A DNA stretch of 49,667 nt from Gammaproteobacteria bacterium (GCA_029882975.1 JAOUJW010000041.1:1-49667); one strand, 5' to 3'. Positions 1 through 8,746 are shown, counted from the first letter of the stretch. Notes: generated by a model from the sequence alone, not told the origin. Numbers and translations are program-made.

Positions 1-207
1 CTCGCTGAGGGCCGTTTATTCGCTGAGGGCTCTTTGCTCGCTGAGGGCCGTTTATTCGCTGAGGGCTCTTTGCTCGCTGAGGGCTGTTTATTCGCTGAGG
101 GCTCTTTGCTCGCTGAGGGCTGTTTATTCGCTGAGGGCTCTTTGCTCGCTGAGGGCTCTTTACCGGCTAAAGGCTCTTTATTGGCTAAGGGCATTTTGCC
201 GGCTAAG
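1..207. repeat. Tandem 18-nt repeats coding alternating hexapeptides
   Basis: Units of 18 bases alternate between two versions on the plus strand, gagggctctttgctcgct and gagggccgtttattcgct. Together they make a 36-base higher-order unit. From about 150 to 207 the units degenerate into ggctaaaggc-type versions. Read on the minus strand they encode KEPSAS and K(R/Q)PSAN hexapeptides in the L21-like tail, and the array continues past the left edge. The near-identity of units suggests recent expansion by slippage or recombination. Confidence 0.9.
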
Positions 208-1163
208 GGCTTTATAGTCTTCGCGCCGGGGGCAGTGCTGTTATGGTTTAGATTATCAGTGTCCGCTTCCAGTTTTGTTGGTGTCGATGCGGATCCTTCT
301 AAGGCCAATTTCGCAGGGTTGGCATCCAGGGCGACGGTATCGTTAAAGGCGTCGGCTGCGCTGCTTTGATCGTTTGAGCGGTCCGAAGTGACGGCGTTTT
401 GTACCTGTGAGTCGCTTGTAGCTTCGCTGTGTGATGAGTCGGTGCTGTGATCATCGATATTAACCGTATCCGTGAACTCCGAGCCGGTATTGCTGTTAGC
501 CGTTGTCGCTTCCGGCGATTCCGTTGCCGCATTGGTATCGCTAAGCGCAGCGGGTTCCTTCGCCGTAAACGGCGTGTTCGCGTCCGCTGCGGTAGTGCCG
601 GGTTGGTGGGTGCCGGTTGGCAGGTCACTGACGGCGGTTGTGGCGATTGCAGCAGCGGCGATGTCGCTATTCACTGAGCCGGAATCACTTGGATTGGTTT
701 GTGTAGTTTGTGTTGAACTGACAGCATGAGCAGGTTCAAACGGTTTGGAACTCTTGTTTTTCTCAAAGATTTTTCGAGCACTGCTCAGTGCCCGCTTAAT
801 CTTTCTGGAATCTGCGTCTTTGATATTTAATACCAAATCATTGATGATGATCTCGTCTATTTTGATTTTGGTAAAGGAAAATCGGTGCTTACTTTTTCTA
901 TGATAGAGAATGCGTCGTTTTAAACGAAATACGATGGTGCCTTTTCGGTTTTCGTGTTTGACCACGCGGGCGCGTACAATAGCGCCTTGAATCAAGGGTT
1001 CGCCGACAATGACGTTGTCTCCGTTTACTACTTTGGAAATGGTTTCGAACTCAACGGTCTCACCCGGTTCGGCTTCAATTCGATGATATCTGAGCACTTT
1101 GCCGGGCCTGGCATTGTATTCCCGGTTGCCGCTTTTAATGATTGCGAAAAGATGTTTGCTCAT
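1..1163 (-). CDS. Ribosomal protein L21-like protein with long repetitive C-terminal extension (3' end outside window)
   Basis: Reading leftwards from the ATG at 1163-1161, the frame stays open to base 1 (387 codons) with no stop, so the gene continues beyond the window. Residues 1-102 look like ribosomal protein L21: an N-terminal LFAIIKSGNREY segment, a central GETVEFETISKVVNGDNVIVGEP segment split here as GETVEFETIS and VVNGDNVIVGEP, and the family's basic signature as IVFRLKRRILYHRKSKHRF. Ordinary L21 ends near residue 103. Here about 285 more residues follow: a Ser/Thr/Asp/Ala-rich stretch (about 135-310), then tandem Lys-(Glu/Gln/Arg)-Pro-Ser-Ala-(Ser/Asn) hexapeptides up to the edge. 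L21 binds 23S rRNA in the large subunit. Whether this copy is the only rplU or a paralogue cannot be told, because the usual rpmA neighbour would lie outside the window. The N-terminus is divergent (SGNREY where canonical L21 has TGGKQY), which favours a paralogue. The ribosome binding site is weak. Confidence 0.85.
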   Translation of the reverse strand, partial: MSKHLFAIIKSGNREYNARPGKVLRYHRIEAEPGETVEFETISKVVNGDNVIVGEPLIQGAIVRARVVKHENRKGTIVFRLKRRILYHRKSKHRFSFTKIKIDEIIINDLVLNIKDADSRKIKRALSSARKIFEKNKSSKPFEPAHAVSSTQTTQTNPSDSGSVNSDIAAAAIATTAVSDLPTGTHQPGTTAADANTPFTAKEPAALSDTNAATESPEATTANSNTGSEFTDTVNIDDHSTDSSHSEATSDSQVQNAVTSDRSNDQSSAADAFNDTVALDANPAKLALEGSASTPTKLEADTDNLNHNSTAPGAKTIKPLAGKMPLANKEPLAGKEPSASKEPSANKQPSASKEPSANKQPSASKEPSANKRPSASKEPSANKRPSA

Positions 1164-1461
1164 ATTATTCCGGCCCAGACCTAAGCGTTATAAATAAAGT
1201 ATTTCCTGAAGCCAGGCTAAATCCTAAGTTCATGTAAAGCCCTAACTAAAGTATGGATAGTGACGGGGTAGCCCAAGGAGTTTCGGACACTTTTACAAAA
1301 TTCCGAGCAAGCATTCTCGAAAATATTTTGTAATGTCTTCAATGAATAGTCCCAATCCGCTCAATACTTAACTCGGCTGGGTCGGTAAAACAGTTTGTGC
1401 CCCAGTTCACAAATCATCAACAATTTATATAATTTGTAGATTAGTGTGTGTTTCCGATGCG

Positions 1462-1490
1462 AAAAAACCCCCGCACAATGGTGCGGGGTT
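1462..1490 (-). terminator. Intrinsic terminator, minus strand
   Basis: On the minus strand a GC-rich stem, AACCCCGCAC with loop CATT and GTGCGGGGGTT, is followed directly by a run of T (the A run at 1462-1467 on the plus strand). This is a classical rho-independent terminator for a transcript coming from higher coordinates. No convincing protein gene ends just upstream of it. Confidence 0.7.
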
Positions 1491-1705
1491 CTATACGGTC
1501 TTTCTCTATGTGCCGGGTAATCTTTGCAGCGTCGCCGCAAAGAAGACGAGCGCGAACCAGCCGATATCGTGCTCGGCTTTGGGTCTCGCATCTCCTTTGG
1601 CGCAGACGCAGACAATGCGGGTAACGTCCTTGGCAACGAGCTTGGATTAGCCTTATGCGACCGCAGCTCCATGTCGCGAGGGGATGTGCTGGGGGCTCGT
1701 ATTTA
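1491..1705 (-). ncRNA. Candidate untranslated RNA or gene remnant ending at the minus-strand terminator
   Basis: The 670-base gap between the L21-like gene and the protease gene holds a GC-richer block at about 1500-1705, in an AT-rich surround. It ends, on the minus strand, at the terminator at 1462-1490. It contains a 7-bp hairpin (tctttgc at 1521-1527 with gcaaaga at 1537-1543). Short frames exist on both strands (for example 1524-1706 plus and 1361-1672 minus), but none has a good ribosome binding site or a recognisable fold. A structured small RNA, or a remnant of a larger element, explains the block and terminator better than a protein. I do not recognise it as 6S, tmRNA, RNase P or SRP RNA. 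The rest of the gap shows nothing clear. Confidence 0.25.
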
Positions 1706-1797
1706 GAAAATCAAATAGAGTAACTAATGATCAGTGATCTTTCAGGAAAATGTGACGCAATGAATAGTTGTTGCTGGGATTGATGCTGAATTTTGCA

Positions 1798-1803
1798 TAT
1801 AAT
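1798..1803 (+). promoter_or_regulatory. Perfect -10 hexamer upstream of the protease gene
   Basis: A perfect TATAAT lies 31 bases upstream of the ATG at 1834, in the context TTTTGCATATAAT. No good -35 box sits 16-18 bases upstream, so any promoter depends on the -10 or on an activator. It would drive the protease-helicase pair. Confidence 0.35.
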
Positions 1804-1833
1804 CCTTATGCCCATGAATAAAGTTACTCGGAC

Positions 1834-3051
1834 ATGATGTCAGAAAGTTTGCTGCCTACTTATCTTGCTGATGTTACACACTATCTGGAAACTGAAGAAC
1901 CACAGTTGTGGGATTGGTTTGCTTCGGCAAAAGTGAAATCCGAGCACGGGGACAATGTCCGTTTACAGCTATTGAAATCCACTTACCGAATTGACCCTCA
2001 AACTCAGTCCCATTTGTATGCTATTGCCCAAGGTGTTGCCGAAAAATTGGGTATCGAACGTCCCATCACTTTATACCAGGGACAACAAATCAATGAGCTG
2101 AATGCTTCGCTTGCCTATATTCCAGATGAGCCACATGTTATTTTCTATGGCCCCTTGTTAAAAACGCTGCAGGATGAAGAAATTGCAGCAGTTCTAGGTC
2201 ATGAGCTGTATCACTTCCAGCTGTGGGAGCGGGATGAGCAGCGTTACTTCACCGCATATCAAATTCTAGAGGCTTTGGCCCAAGATCATCAAGCAGACGC
2301 TTGTTATCTGGAAAGTGTCCGCTTGTTTTCTTTGTTCACTGAGGTGTATTGCGACCGCGGTGCCTACTTGGCGACGGACAATCTGAATGTGGCTGTGAGT
2401 GCCATGGTCAAAATGGTCACCGGTTTGGACGCGGTGAGTGCTGAAGCCTATTTGCAGCAAGCCGATGAGATTTTGGAGAAACACGCCAAAGGCAGCATGC
2501 ATGTTACCCATCCGGAAAGTTTCTTGCGGACCAAAGCGCTGGCGGTGTGGCAAGAGCAGCAAGATGAAGGTCTGGTTATGCGTTTAATTCGAGGGCCGGT
2601 TGCGTTGGGGCAGCTCGACGTGTTGGAAAAAGAAAGCTTGTCGCGGCAGACTCGGGCTTTGATTGAGCTGTTATTGCAATATCCCTGGATGCGAACCGAA
2701 GCCGTTTTGGCTCATGCACGGCAGTTCTTTCACGACTTTCAGACTACCGACAATCAGGAATTCATTAACACGAATCAGACACAACTGCATCAGGCGTTAA
2801 AAGCCGGTCATAAAAGCGTGAAGGATTACTTATGCTATGTGATGTTGGACTTTGCTGCAGTGGATCAGTCCCTGGATGAGGCACCCTTGGCGCATTGTTT
2901 GCTGTTGTCGGAGAGTTTAGGCGTTATGTCGCATTTTTCAGAAATGGTTCGAAAAGAACTGGGTCTTACCAAAAAAGCGCTCGATACGCTAAGCGCCTCT
3001 GCTGCCGATTTGCTGGATAAGTTGGCGGCTTCCGGGGAGACTCATGAGTAA
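1834..3051 (+). CDS. Cytosolic M48-family-like zinc metalloprotease
   Basis: This 405-residue protein has the HExxH zinc motif as HELYH at residues 123-127 (context VLGHELYHF). The likely third ligand is Glu170 in EVYCDRGAY, the spacing and form seen in M48 peptidases. A downstream HPESFLRTKAL segment near residue 226 matches the HP...R motif of that family. Unlike HtpX or Ste24 there is no signal peptide or membrane segment, so it should be soluble and cytoplasmic. The C-terminal half (about 250-405) is helical and unassigned. Two ATGs stand in tandem (1834, 1837) with no strong Shine-Dalgarno. The stop overlaps the start of the helicase gene by 8 bases, so the two are probably translated together and work together. 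The substrate is unknown. Family assignment is firm; a role in defence or DNA processing is inferred from the partner gene. Confidence 0.88.
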   Translation: MMSESLLPTYLADVTHYLETEEPQLWDWFASAKVKSEHGDNVRLQLLKSTYRIDPQTQSHLYAIAQGVAEKLGIERPITLYQGQQINELNASLAYIPDEPHVIFYGPLLKTLQDEEIAAVLGHELYHFQLWERDEQRYFTAYQILEALAQDHQADACYLESVRLFSLFTEVYCDRGAYLATDNLNVAVSAMVKMVTGLDAVSAEAYLQQADEILEKHAKGSMHVTHPESFLRTKALAVWQEQQDEGLVMRLIRGPVALGQLDVLEKESLSRQTRALIELLLQYPWMRTEAVLAHARQFFHDFQTTDNQEFINTNQTQLHQALKAGHKSVKDYLCYVMLDFAAVDQSLDEAPLAHCLLLSESLGVMSHFSEMVRKELGLTKKALDTLSASAADLLDKLAASGETHE

Positions 3052-6000
3052 GTTAGAACATTATCTCAACGAGCAAACCGATCAGCCTTTTCTCACCAGT
3101 GACGCGGTGGTGCATGCCATGCTGCCCTTGATTAAGCAGTTGCTTGAAACCCATGAAGCGGGTCAGGTGGCACCGTTGCAGGGTCTGGGTGAGCTTCATA
3201 TCGAAAATGCCGGAATTTGGTACGCGATCAAGGACGCCAAGCCACCGAGCTATGCCAAGAGCGCGCTGCGACGGGTCGATCCGCCCCACAAAGGCGCGTT
3301 GCGCATAGTGAGCGAATCATCCCATCTCAGTGATCTGAACGAAGGCTCGGAAGTGCATCGAGATCACTCCATTGCCGAACGTACGGATAAAATTACCGCG
3401 CCGGTATATTTGCCTGGCTATATCTGCTGGGAACACCAATTGGAGCATCACGATCCATTGAGTGACATATTTGTCATCGGGCTTATATTGGCTTCCCTGG
3501 CCTGCAATCTGGATTTAAACAATAGTGAAGATTTGCAACTGTTTGTGGAGAATCGGCACAATCTGTTTGCCATAAACTCAGATCTCAATCCGGTTATCGC
3601 TAAGGTGATTGTACAAACAACGGAACTTAGCCGACATGTGCGTCTTGCCGACCTGGAGTCTTTGTACCGTTCGCTAAAAAACTATCGGGATCAGGACAGC
3701 GATATAGATTTTGAACTGCTTAGGGTCGGCGGCTTTGATAAAAAGAAAGTCGACGAAAAACAGCAGATCATTTTAGGGAAACTTCAGGAAAGGCTGTTTG
3801 AAATTTCCAAACGTAATAAGCTGTTACATTTTTCCGCGACACAGAACATGGTGAATCTCACTCAGGCTTCTGTGCCATTGTCCTGCGATGTGCAGAATAT
3901 AAAAGCCGATTCTTTGCTGACTTGGGGTCATTCATTCAAAGAGGATATCCTGAAAGAAAAGCCGACTTTGTTGAATAAGTACGTCAACACGCTTGAGGCG
4001 CTTTACGTGCCGGGCTCCTTGGATCGTTTGCGCACCGAAGCCAATCGAGATCAGCAGGAGTTCGGGTTTGCTCAGTTGCGTTTGGTGTTGTGCTTTTTAT
4101 CGTGGACCAATTTGAAAGAATCCAATAAAGAGCGTTTTTATTCGCCTTTGGTATTGCTCCCGGTAGAGTTGAGCAAGAAAAAAGGAGTGAAAGACAAATA
4201 CTGGCTGCAGTCCCTTAGTACCGAGGCGGAAATCAATCCGGTGTTGCGACACCAATTTGGTGAGCTTTATGATATTCATCTGCCCGACAGCATCGATTTG
4301 AAAAAGACCGATCTGGTGGAATTTCACCAGTGGCTTAGAGCACAAATTGAATCCAGCGATCAGTCCATAACACTGGAGCTTATCGATAAGCCCAAAGTGG
4401 ATATTGTGCATGCCGCCGCCAAACGCCGCCTGGATCATTACAACCGTCGCGCCGGTCTTTCCGGGCGGGGTATTGTCAAATACGAAGATATTGATTACAG
4501 CTACAAGGCGGGCAATTTTCACCCGCTGGGTTTGCGTTTGTTTAATCAAAGAATACGCAAAACCCCCACTTATTTACAGCGCATCGTCGGCGATGTAAGC
4601 AGTGTGGATATGCAATATATGGTGCAGTTACCGGGCGCTTCGGTCGGGTCGGAACAAAAGAAAACCAAAGCCTTTTACTCGCTGCGAGAAAACGATGAAA
4701 CCAACCCTTATCGCTGGCAGTATGATATTTGTAATGTCACTCTGGGGAATTTCAAGTACCGAAAAATGTCTTTGGTAAAAGATTATACCCGTTTATTGGA
4801 ATCGCCTCAGCACAACCAAGCCTTCGAAGCCACGTTTTCACTTAACCCCAGGCCCTTATCTCATCACAGTGAAAAAGAGGCTGACCTTAGTCAACAGTTC
4901 CATATCGTACCCTGCGATCCCACGCAATCCGAGGCCATCGCTCTGGCCAAACGGGGGGAAAGCTATATTATTCAAGGGCCGCCCGGTACCGGTAAGTCTC
5001 AGACCATTACCAATTTGATTGCCGACTTTATTGCCAGAGGTAAAAAAATATTATTCGTTTGCGAAAAGCGTGCAGCCATTGATATTGTTTATTTGCGTTT
5101 AAAACAACAGGGCTTGGGTGCTATTTGCAGCTTGATTCACGACTCGCAAACAGATAAAAAACGTTTCATTCTCGACCTAAGGGCGACATATGAAGGTTTC
5201 CTGGAGTTTGATAGCGCCGGGAACGCAGATGCGCAGGCGCAAAGAAAGGACATTGTCGTTCGTCTCAATGAAAGTTTGGAGCCGCTCAAGCGCTTCGATA
5301 GCCATATGACGCAAGTTTACGATTCGGCGGGTATCCCTTTGAATCAGCTGTTGGAATTGGCGATACGGAACAAGCATCTGTTACCCCAATTCAGTGTGTT
5401 GGAGTTTGAGAGGTTTCCGGAGTATGCCCAATGGGAGATGCATCGCGCCCCATTGACAGAGTTGCAAGCGGCTATAGGCGAAATTCAAGAGGACGGTATT
5501 CTCGCTAAACATCCTCTAGTACTGTTGCACGAGCAATTCATAGATCATGCGGAGCCTATGAATACTGCGGCACAATTGATCGACTCGGCTCTGAGTACAC
5601 TGCAGTCCTTACAAGAGCGTTTAGCCGGCTACAATCAAAAGGCCGGTTTTGCCGCGGCGGATTTTACGACCGTGGCGGAACTGCAGCAACTGCTGGCGTA
5701 TACGCAATCCATAAAACCACTGGCGCAGGCAAAACTGAACTGTTTGTTTGATGATAGCCATGCGCTGACCCAGCGTTTTGAGAGTGCGCGGAAAAAGTAC
5801 CTGAAAAAGCTGGAACAGTATAAGAAGGCTCAAGACAAAACCCAACACTGGCGGAATAAACTGGCACCGGAGGAAACGGAAGCTGCGCTGGCACAGGCAT
5901 CCGGTGTGGGAGGGGTTCTGGCTTTTCTAAGTCCTACTTGGTGGAAGCTGCGAAAAGTATTAAATCTGCATTATGATTTTTCGGCGCATCAAATCAAACC

Positions 6001-8746
6001 GAAGTGGGTTCAGGTGCTGACTTGGCTGCTGGACGAGCACAAAGCCTTGGTCGTGTTGGAGGATTTTGTCGATGACATGAAAATCGACTTCGGTTTTGAC
6101 TGTGAGTTGGAGGAACTTAATACCACACTGGAAGCGGTTAGCCGTGATTTACCCGACTACACGCAAAGCTTACAGCGGCTACACGAAAATTTGGTCACTC
6201 ATGCGGACGCTCGCGATATTATCGCCGGATATGCCTCACTGAAACCTTCATTCGTGGAATTTGGCGAAACGCTGTCGCAGTTAGTGCAAGCTTATGAAGA
6301 AATCCCGTATTCAGAGCTGAAATTGATTTTGGCCGGAATGAAAGACGCCTTGCATCAGGTGCCGGAATTTCTACTGTGCTTAAAAGCATTGGCAGGTTTG
6401 CCGTTGAGTTTGTCCGCTTTGTTTCGAACCCATAAACTCACCAGCTCACAAATCGAAACGGCCATTGCTCACAAAACCGTAACGGCCTTGATTAAAACCC
6501 AACCGGCGCTTAACCGGATTGTGGGGACAGTGAAACAGCAGCATGTTAAAACTTTGGGCAAATATCACGGTGCTTTATACAAGCAAAACGCCCATGCGAT
6601 TTTGGACCAAGTCCGCAGTCATTTTTTGCATAATCTACATGTGAGCAATTTAGCGGCAGCGGAACTCTCGTCGGAGCAGAAAGAATTTAAGAAACGTTAT
6701 GCGCGCGGGCGACGGGAGCTTGAGCACGAGTTTGGAAAGTCCATTCGTTACAAATCCATTCGCGATATGGTATCCAACGCTTCCGGTGAAGTGATCAATG
6801 ATCTAAAACGGGTTTGGCTCATGAGCCCCTTAAGCGTTTCCGACACTTTGCCCTTAAGCAGTGACGATTTTGATGTGGTTATTTTCGACGAAGCCAGCCA
6901 GATAACCTTGGAAGAGGCCATCCCTTCAATCTTTCGTGCCAATCAATCGGTGGTGGTGGGCGATCAAATGCAAATGCCGCCCACCAATTTTTTCTCAGCC
7001 AAAAGTGGCGGAGGTGAGGAAGAGGTCTTGGAGTTTTACGAAGACGATGAACTGGTCGAATACGATCTGAACAGCAACAGTTTTCTTACCCATGTGGCCA
7101 ATAATCTCGAATCCCGCCGTTTGGGCTGGCATTATCGCAGCCGTTCGGAAGCTTTGATCAGTTTTTCCAATTGGGCGTTTTACCAGGGGTCTTTGTTGAC
7201 GGTCCCCGATGTGGTGGCCAATTCGGATAGTAAGGCAGCCATTGTTGTGTTTGACTCGCAACAGGGCGATCAAAACCATAACCGGATTCTCGACCGAGGC
7301 GTAAGCTTTCATCGTATTGAAAAAGGAATTTATGAGAATAGACGCAATCGGCGTGAGGCGGACTATATCGCCAGACTGGTGCGCGGCCTGTTAACATCGC
7401 AAGCGCATAAAAGCATTGGTATTGTGGCGTTTTCCGAAGCGCAACAGACGGAGATTGAGCGCGCGCTGAATGCGCTGGCTGAACACGATCGCGATTTTCG
7501 CAATTTGTTGGATGCGGAGTTCGAGCGCGAGGAAGACGGTGAATTCGTCGGGCTATTGGTAAAGAACCTGGAAAATATCCAAGGCGATGAGCGCGACATT
7601 ATTATTTTGAGTGTTTGTTATGGCCATAACCCGCAAGGGAAAATGCGTATGAACTTTGGCCCGATTAATCAAAAAGGCGGCGAGAAACGGTTGAATGTGG
7701 CTTTTTCGCGTGCCAAGCAACACATGGTGGTCATCAGTTCCATTCAACACGCCGATATCACCAATGACTATAACGAAGGCGCCAATGCCTTAAAATCCTA
7801 TTTGCGTTACACCGAGGCGGTGTCGGTGGGGGATGAGGAATCGGCCAATCGGGTGCTGTTCGGTCTCAGCTATAGCGACCTGGGCAGCGGCAGTGAAAAC
7901 GCAGCAACGGACGGCGCGGTCAATCCTTGTTTAATCCAACTTCAGTCAGCCTTGGAGCAGCAAGGTTGGGTGGTGGACGCCGGTGTCGGTCATTCGCGCT
8001 TTAAATGCGACATGGCATTGCGTCGGCCTGAAGAAACTCACTATCGTCTGGGGATTTTCATAGACGGCGATCACTTCTATCAACAACAAGACGTCATCGA
8101 GCGAGACTTATTAAAACCGCAGTTACTACGTAATTTCGGTTGGCGCATTGTACATGTGCTTCTCAAAGACTGGTACGACGATCCTGAATCTGTTTTGGCT
8201 CAGATTGATAAAGCCTTAACGCAACCCGAGGCGGAGGAAGCCGTAGAGGATACGATTGAATTAGGACCGGTTCAACCGGAGTCGACGAATACTGTCGCAC
8301 CAGTCTACGCGGAGCCCGTGCAAGAGTTTATGCAAGAGCCCGTACAAAAGCCAATAGGAGACAATGCAGCGGTTCCTGAGGAACTGAAGGACAAGAGCGA
8401 GCCGCTAAAATCGCTGGACGACTCGGTGAAAACACCAAGTACCACAGCGCCCCAGCCAAGCTCATCCCCGTCGACCCGGTCGACTCCAACGCCGACCCCG
8501 TCTACGCTTGATCCTCCGGAAGTGGTGTTGGGCAAAACAGTCTATTTGGAATTTGTGTCAGCAAGTTCTGCTAAATTTTGGTCGATCACGGTCAGTGACA
8601 AACAACATGAAGTGTGTTTTGGTCGCATTGGCACCAAAGGTCAAGGTAAAGTGCAACAATTTGAAACTACCACCGCGGCATTGGGCAGTGCAACTAAATT
8701 GCTGGCCCAGAAACTGAAGAAAGGGTATGTTGTGGTCGGGCAGTAG
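3044..8746 (+). CDS. Kinase-like/DUF4011/SF1 helicase/Vsr-like nuclease/WGR fusion protein
   Basis: This 1,900-residue protein has several parts. Residues ~45-215 resemble the C-lobe of a protein kinase without catalytic residues: LHIEN near 52, PGYICWEHQ at 124-132 in place of the APE segment, DPLSDIFVIG at 137-146 as subdomain IX, and Arg197 near the end. DUF4011 begins near 240 with LQERLFEISKRNKLLHF. The SF1 helicase has Walker A QGPPGTGKSQT (~643-653), a coiled-coil-rich insertion of about 620 residues, Walker B VVIFDEASQ (~1277-1285), VVVGDQMQMPP (~1303), WHYRSRSEALI (~1362), NIQGDERDIIILS (~1507) and LNVAFSRAK (~1549). Residues ~1628-1720 match the MTES_1575/Vsr-like nuclease fold (CDMAL, GIFIDGDHF, ERDLLKPQLLRNFGWRI). 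A Pro/Thr/Ser-rich linker leads to a WGR domain (~1830-1900; FGRIGTKGQGK). DUF4011-helicase-Vsr proteins are known anti-phage candidates (the Hhe type). The kinase-like and WGR additions and the protease partner are distinctive. No signal peptide. Confidence 0.88.
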   Translation: MSKLEHYLNEQTDQPFLTSDAVVHAMLPLIKQLLETHEAGQVAPLQGLGELHIENAGIWYAIKDAKPPSYAKSALRRVDPPHKGALRIVSESSHLSDLNEGSEVHRDHSIAERTDKITAPVYLPGYICWEHQLEHHDPLSDIFVIGLILASLACNLDLNNSEDLQLFVENRHNLFAINSDLNPVIAKVIVQTTELSRHVRLADLESLYRSLKNYRDQDSDIDFELLRVGGFDKKKVDEKQQIILGKLQERLFEISKRNKLLHFSATQNMVNLTQASVPLSCDVQNIKADSLLTWGHSFKEDILKEKPTLLNKYVNTLEALYVPGSLDRLRTEANRDQQEFGFAQLRLVLCFLSWTNLKESNKERFYSPLVLLPVELSKKKGVKDKYWLQSLSTEAEINPVLRHQFGELYDIHLPDSIDLKKTDLVEFHQWLRAQIESSDQSITLELIDKPKVDIVHAAAKRRLDHYNRRAGLSGRGIVKYEDIDYSYKAGNFHPLGLRLFNQRIRKTPTYLQRIVGDVSSVDMQYMVQLPGASVGSEQKKTKAFYSLRENDETNPYRWQYDICNVTLGNFKYRKMSLVKDYTRLLESPQHNQAFEATFSLNPRPLSHHSEKEADLSQQFHIVPCDPTQSEAIALAKRGESYIIQGPPGTGKSQTITNLIADFIARGKKILFVCEKRAAIDIVYLRLKQQGLGAICSLIHDSQTDKKRFILDLRATYEGFLEFDSAGNADAQAQRKDIVVRLNESLEPLKRFDSHMTQVYDSAGIPLNQLLELAIRNKHLLPQFSVLEFERFPEYAQWEMHRAPLTELQAAIGEIQEDGILAKHPLVLLHEQFIDHAEPMNTAAQLIDSALSTLQSLQERLAGYNQKAGFAAADFTTVAELQQLLAYTQSIKPLAQAKLNCLFDDSHALTQRFESARKKYLKKLEQYKKAQDKTQHWRNKLAPEETEAALAQASGVGGVLAFLSPTWWKLRKVLNLHYDFSAHQIKPKWVQVLTWLLDEHKALVVLEDFVDDMKIDFGFDCELEELNTTLEAVSRDLPDYTQSLQRLHENLVTHADARDIIAGYASLKPSFVEFGETLSQLVQAYEEIPYSELKLILAGMKDALHQVPEFLLCLKALAGLPLSLSALFRTHKLTSSQIETAIAHKTVTALIKTQPALNRIVGTVKQQHVKTLGKYHGALYKQNAHAILDQVRSHFLHNLHVSNLAAAELSSEQKEFKKRYARGRRELEHEFGKSIRYKSIRDMVSNASGEVINDLKRVWLMSPLSVSDTLPLSSDDFDVVIFDEASQITLEEAIPSIFRANQSVVVGDQMQMPPTNFFSAKSGGGEEEVLEFYEDDELVEYDLNSNSFLTHVANNLESRRLGWHYRSRSEALISFSNWAFYQGSLLTVPDVVANSDSKAAIVVFDSQQGDQNHNRILDRGVSFHRIEKGIYENRRNRREADYIARLVRGLLTSQAHKSIGIVAFSEAQQTEIERALNALAEHDRDFRNLLDAEFEREEDGEFVGLLVKNLENIQGDERDIIILSVCYGHNPQGKMRMNFGPINQKGGEKRLNVAFSRAKQHMVVISSIQHADITNDYNEGANALKSYLRYTEAVSVGDEESANRVLFGLSYSDLGSGSENAATDGAVNPCLIQLQSALEQQGWVVDAGVGHSRFKCDMALRRPEETHYRLGIFIDGDHFYQQQDVIERDLLKPQLLRNFGWRIVHVLLKDWYDDPESVLAQIDKALTQPEAEEAVEDTIELGPVQPESTNTVAPVYAEPVQEFMQEPVQKPIGDNAAVPEELKDKSEPLKSLDDSVKTPSTTAPQPSSSPSTRSTPTPTPSTLDPPEVVLGKTVYLEFVSASSAKFWSITVSDKQHEVCFGRIGTKGQGKVQQFETTTAALGSATKLLAQKLKKGYVVVGQ

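Noticed and set aside
1-207. Regular repeats as a possible CRISPR array
   Set aside because: The units are contiguous 18-mers in coding frame, with no unique spacers.
34-369. Plus-strand frame of 111 codons with repeated LAEG-type hexapeptides
   Set aside because: It is the antisense of the L21-like tail; the tandem repeats keep several frames open. The minus frame has the L21 domain.
1524-1706. 60-codon plus-strand frame in the gap before the protease gene
   Set aside because: No ribosome site and no recognised family; it lies opposite the block that ends at a minus-strand terminator. Kept only as a candidate RNA region.
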